From Legionella sp. (GTDB lineage Bacteria > Pseudomonadota > Gammaproteobacteria > Legionellales > Legionellaceae), in contig JAUXWR010000395.1 of assembly GCA_030680075.1 (NCBI GenBank), positions 1 to 64,000 of the forward strand: 64,000 bases of DNA. Direction: 5' to 3'. This document shows, piece by piece, positions 61,455 to 64,000 of this stretch. The translations under genes were made by a program, and so were the position numbers. The stretch's first letter is position 1, and each line of letters starts with the position of its first letter. A model generated the notes under the pieces. It had not been told where the DNA came from. It saw nothing but the letters and a program-made list of their open reading frames with translations, and searched no databases.

Positions 61455-64000
61455 GCACACGTTGTTATTGTTATTTGCACTCTTGCTTAATACGACGGCG
61501 GTCTTCGCAAAATCAAACGACCACTCCAGTAAGCTAATAGAATACCTCGCGCAAGAAAAAACAAATCTAACCCTGGCGATTAATGATATTAAGGTATTAA
61601 AGCCTCCCGTAAGCCAGGCAGACTATATAAAACGTTTACAGCAAAATGACGCGATGCTTGCTTTAAACCGCGCAAAAATTGCAAGTTTTGAGAGCTTTCT
61701 TGTTAATCAAAAAAAGATTCAGCTGGATTTTAGTTTACGTATTAAGCAGCTACAGCAATTTCCTCTTTCTCAGTCACCGCAAATTAACTCGCAAGAGAAA
61801 ATTGAGCGCATTACCACTCTTAATGAAATAAATAAAAAAACCATCGAGCTGATTAATGAGAACCTGAATCTTGCTCTCCATTATCAAGATCTTTTAACCG
61901 AAGATGGCCAGCAACTGGAGCTGTGGAAGTCGAAAGCCCACATGGATGCTCAGTTAACTCTTTTACATGAGCAAGAAGACAGATTAAATGCTTCCTTACA
62001 AAGCCTTTTTGAAAGTAGTTTAAAATTGCAGCAGGAAGTTAAATCGGGAGGTGGGTTTAAGTCTACCTATGCTCTGGAAGCACGTTTATTGCTGAATAAT
62101 CAGATTATCAACCTTACTCAACATAAAATTGCCGAATTAAACTTACAGAGAAAACTGGCCAAAGCGGATTATTCTCTCTTAAAAAGCCCTGATATTCGAA
62201 CCTTGCAAAAAGTAGCTGAAGTTTATAAAAATGCGATTAATCAATTATCAGATATGGAGCAATCCCTCAAAAAAATGGTACAGATGCTTAAATATGAGCA
62301 ACCGCATTTGACGGATGGTAATTTGAAAAAGCAGTTTGCAGCATTACTTCGAATTATCAATTCACGTATAGCTGGTATTGGTATTCAGGAACAAACGTTA
62401 CAGGAAGATCTTGAAAATCATCAACAGGAATTAAAAAAACAATTATCGGCACGTTTGAATTTATCCGAATATCGACTTGATAGCTGGCCTACCATTATCC
62501 ATCAGGTATCACGCATTCCGACACAGCTCTATAACTACCTGAAATCCCTTACTTTAAAAATAAGGGATAATTATTTATGGCAGGACACCCTTGCGGCATC
62601 GCTGATTTGGATGATGCTTGCCATTATAAGTGTTGGCCTTTTTATTTTGAATAAACTATTAAGACGCGTCACGCAAGATAAAGAGCGCTCCCGCTTGTCA
62701 GGGCATCTTTATGATGGTGCGTTGATTTTACTTAGTCGCAACATGCCTTATTTGGCCATTACAGGAATTTTATGGGTATTATTTTATTTTAACCAGGTGC
62801 CTTATTCCAATTATCAGTTACTCTTTAACCTGATGTTTGTCTGGCTAACTTTTCGAACAATGATTTTGATAGCCCGTCTAGGACTTATGGAGCGAATCAC
62901 TGATTCATCTGGCAAAGATGTTCGTTTGTACTACCGTATTAAGTGGTTGTTGTTGGCAGGTGGGTGGACTACGGCTTTAATGGTATTTAGTCACGAGCTT
63001 CCTTTGCCGCTATTGGTACAAGATATTTTCAATCGATTATTTATGCTGTTTTTAGTGGCCGTTTCGATGGTAAGTTGGAAAAGTCGCGAGGTTATTACGC
63101 ATATTCTGGATCCATTACTGCTATCTAAAAAACGTTACCTTATCAATGCAGTGATGCTTCTCGTCATTTTAACGCCACTGACTTTATTTGTGATAGCGAT
63201 TATTGGCTTAATCGGTTATATAAATCTGGCATGGACCATGAGTCGTTATCAAGTGCAGATTTTATTAGTCATAACGGCTTATGTTTTAGCGAGAGGGTTG
63301 TTGTTTGATGCGCTGGAATTGCTTTCTGAGTTAATGATATCCAGACTTAAAAATGGATGGTTATGGCTGGAAGTTATATTAAAACCGCTTGATAAAATAT
63401 TAAGAGTATTATTACTTCTCTTTTCTCTTTATGTATTGTTGCAATTATTTAGCTGGCATTCTGAAGAGTCTACTTTATTTGCAACCCTCTATCAGTGGGG
63501 CGAGTACCCATTAGTTAACTTGTCCGGTATTCATATCACGGGCATAAGCATCATTGAGTTTCTTATTTTAGTCTCTGTTTTTATCTGGGTTTCCAAATGG
63601 ACACGCGAGTTTGGTTTTCGCTGGCTTTATCGGGATGCGAGTGATGCGGGGATTCGCAATAGTCTCTCCGTTTTTACCCAATATGCAGTTATTTTAATCG
63701 GTGGGTTTATCACTTTACGGGTGCTTGGGCTCGATTTCAGCGGCATGTCAATGGTTGTAGGTGGATTGGCGGTGGGAATGGGTTTTGGGCTACGGGATTT
63801 TGCCAGTAATATTGTTGGCGGTATCATGTTATTAATAGAGCGTCCTGTGAGAGAGGGTGACTTGATAACCCTAGGTGCCTATGAGGGGCGTGTGGCGCAT
63901 ATTGGCATTCGCTCCATGCGCGTTTCATCATGGGATAACATGGAAGTGTTGATACCCAATGCCGAAACCTTTAATAAGCCCTTTACCAACTGGACGCATC
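61450..64000 (+). CDS. MscS/MscK-type mechanosensitive channel, partial
   Basis: The reading frame is open to the window edge (about 850 codons) with no stop. A signal peptide (KHTLLLLLFALLLNTTAVFA) is followed by about 300 residues of periplasmic coiled coil, many hydrophobic segments, and the MscS core. The core shows FTQYAVILIGGFITLRVLGL, GLAVGMGFGLRDFASNIVGG and VREGDLITLGAYEGRVAHIG. This is the large MscK/KefA-like layout that releases solutes on osmotic downshock. GTG 61450 starts the signal peptide. A TTG at 61396 with GGGG upstream is an alternative start. Confidence 0.88.
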   Translation, partial: MKHTLLLLFALLLNTTAVFAKSNDHSSKLIEYLAQEKTNLTLAINDIKVLKPPVSQADYIKRLQQNDAMLALNRAKIASFESFLVNQKKIQLDFSLRIKQLQQFPLSQSPQINSQEKIERITTLNEINKKTIELINENLNLALHYQDLLTEDGQQLELWKSKAHMDAQLTLLHEQEDRLNASLQSLFESSLKLQQEVKSGGGFKSTYALEARLLLNNQIINLTQHKIAELNLQRKLAKADYSLLKSPDIRTLQKVAEVYKNAINQLSDMEQSLKKMVQMLKYEQPHLTDGNLKKQFAALLRIINSRIAGIGIQEQTLQEDLENHQQELKKQLSARLNLSEYRLDSWPTIIHQVSRIPTQLYNYLKSLTLKIRDNYLWQDTLAASLIWMMLAIISVGLFILNKLLRRVTQDKERSRLSGHLYDGALILLSRNMPYLAITGILWVLFYFNQVPYSNYQLLFNLMFVWLTFRTMILIARLGLMERITDSSGKDVRLYYRIKWLLLAGGWTTALMVFSHELPLPLLVQDIFNRLFMLFLVAVSMVSWKSREVITHILDPLLLSKKRYLINAVMLLVILTPLTLFVIAIIGLIGYINLAWTMSRYQVQILLVITAYVLARGLLFDALELLSELMISRLKNGWLWLEVILKPLDKILRVLLLLFSLYVLLQLFSWHSEESTLFATLYQWGEYPLVNLSGIHITGISIIEFLILVSVFIWVSKWTREFGFRWLYRDASDAGIRNSLSVFTQYAVILIGGFITLRVLGLDFSGMSMVVGGLAVGMGFGLRDFASNIVGGIMLLIERPVREGDLITLGAYEGRVAHIGIRSMRVSSWDNMEVLIPNAETFNKPFTNWTH

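Overview
The window looks like chromosome of a Legionella species, or a close relative in the Legionellaceae. The evidence is the AT-rich coding style, the gammaproteobacterial gene order rlmN-pilF-rodZ-hisS-yfgM-bamB-der, a long urocanase, and several effector-like genes (two ankyrin-type proteins, a papain-fold protein, a protein behind a PmrA-like box) set among housekeeping genes. This is a judgement from reading; no database was searched. No tRNA, rRNA, CRISPR array or intact prophage was seen.

Layout. 0.1-5.1 kb: fadD, then minC-lpxH and two unrecognised coiled-coil or effector-like genes. 5.1-8.2 kb: ndk and rlmN, surrounded by two non-autonomous insertion-sequence remnants and a pair of palindromic repeats. 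8.2-14.1 kb: envelope and translation cluster pilF-rodZ-hisS-yfgM-bamB-der. 14.2-22.2 kb: accessory region with a C39-like protease, a GNAT acetyltransferase, a universal stress protein, an endonuclease I remnant, a PmrA-boxed hypothetical gene, an integrase-repeat fragment, an ankyrin protein, two large palindromes and an effector remnant. 22.2-29.5 kb: hutU, folK, an antitoxin remnant, pcnB, terC, hemJ, rubredoxin and hemL. 29.7-38.1 kb: pta-ackA, a POT-like transporter, mnmC, a small membrane protein and a PhzF-family gene. 38.2-46.3 kb: divergent pbpC and a very large alpha-2-macroglobulin. 46.4-50.3 kb: an ankyrin-like protein, a HigBA-type toxin-antitoxin pair with a frameshifted toxin, two small proteins and a DMT transporter. 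50.3-53.8 kb: zapD, coaE, a secreted protein and an EAL phosphodiesterase. 53.8-58.6 kb: the complete biotin set, bioA divergent from bioBFHD, with a BirA-like operator between them. 58.7-64 kb: fmdB-type gene, DUF502 gene, aspS and an MscS-family channel that runs off the end.

The most interesting material is non-coding or decayed. Two copies of an IS5-like inverted-repeat element keep complementary halves of a GIY-YIG nuclease gene. Two long palindromes share a loop but have diverged, self-complementary arms. A toxin gene is split at a T8 run and preceded by paired operators on an apparently leaderless promoter. A PmrA-like tandem site precedes an unknown gene.
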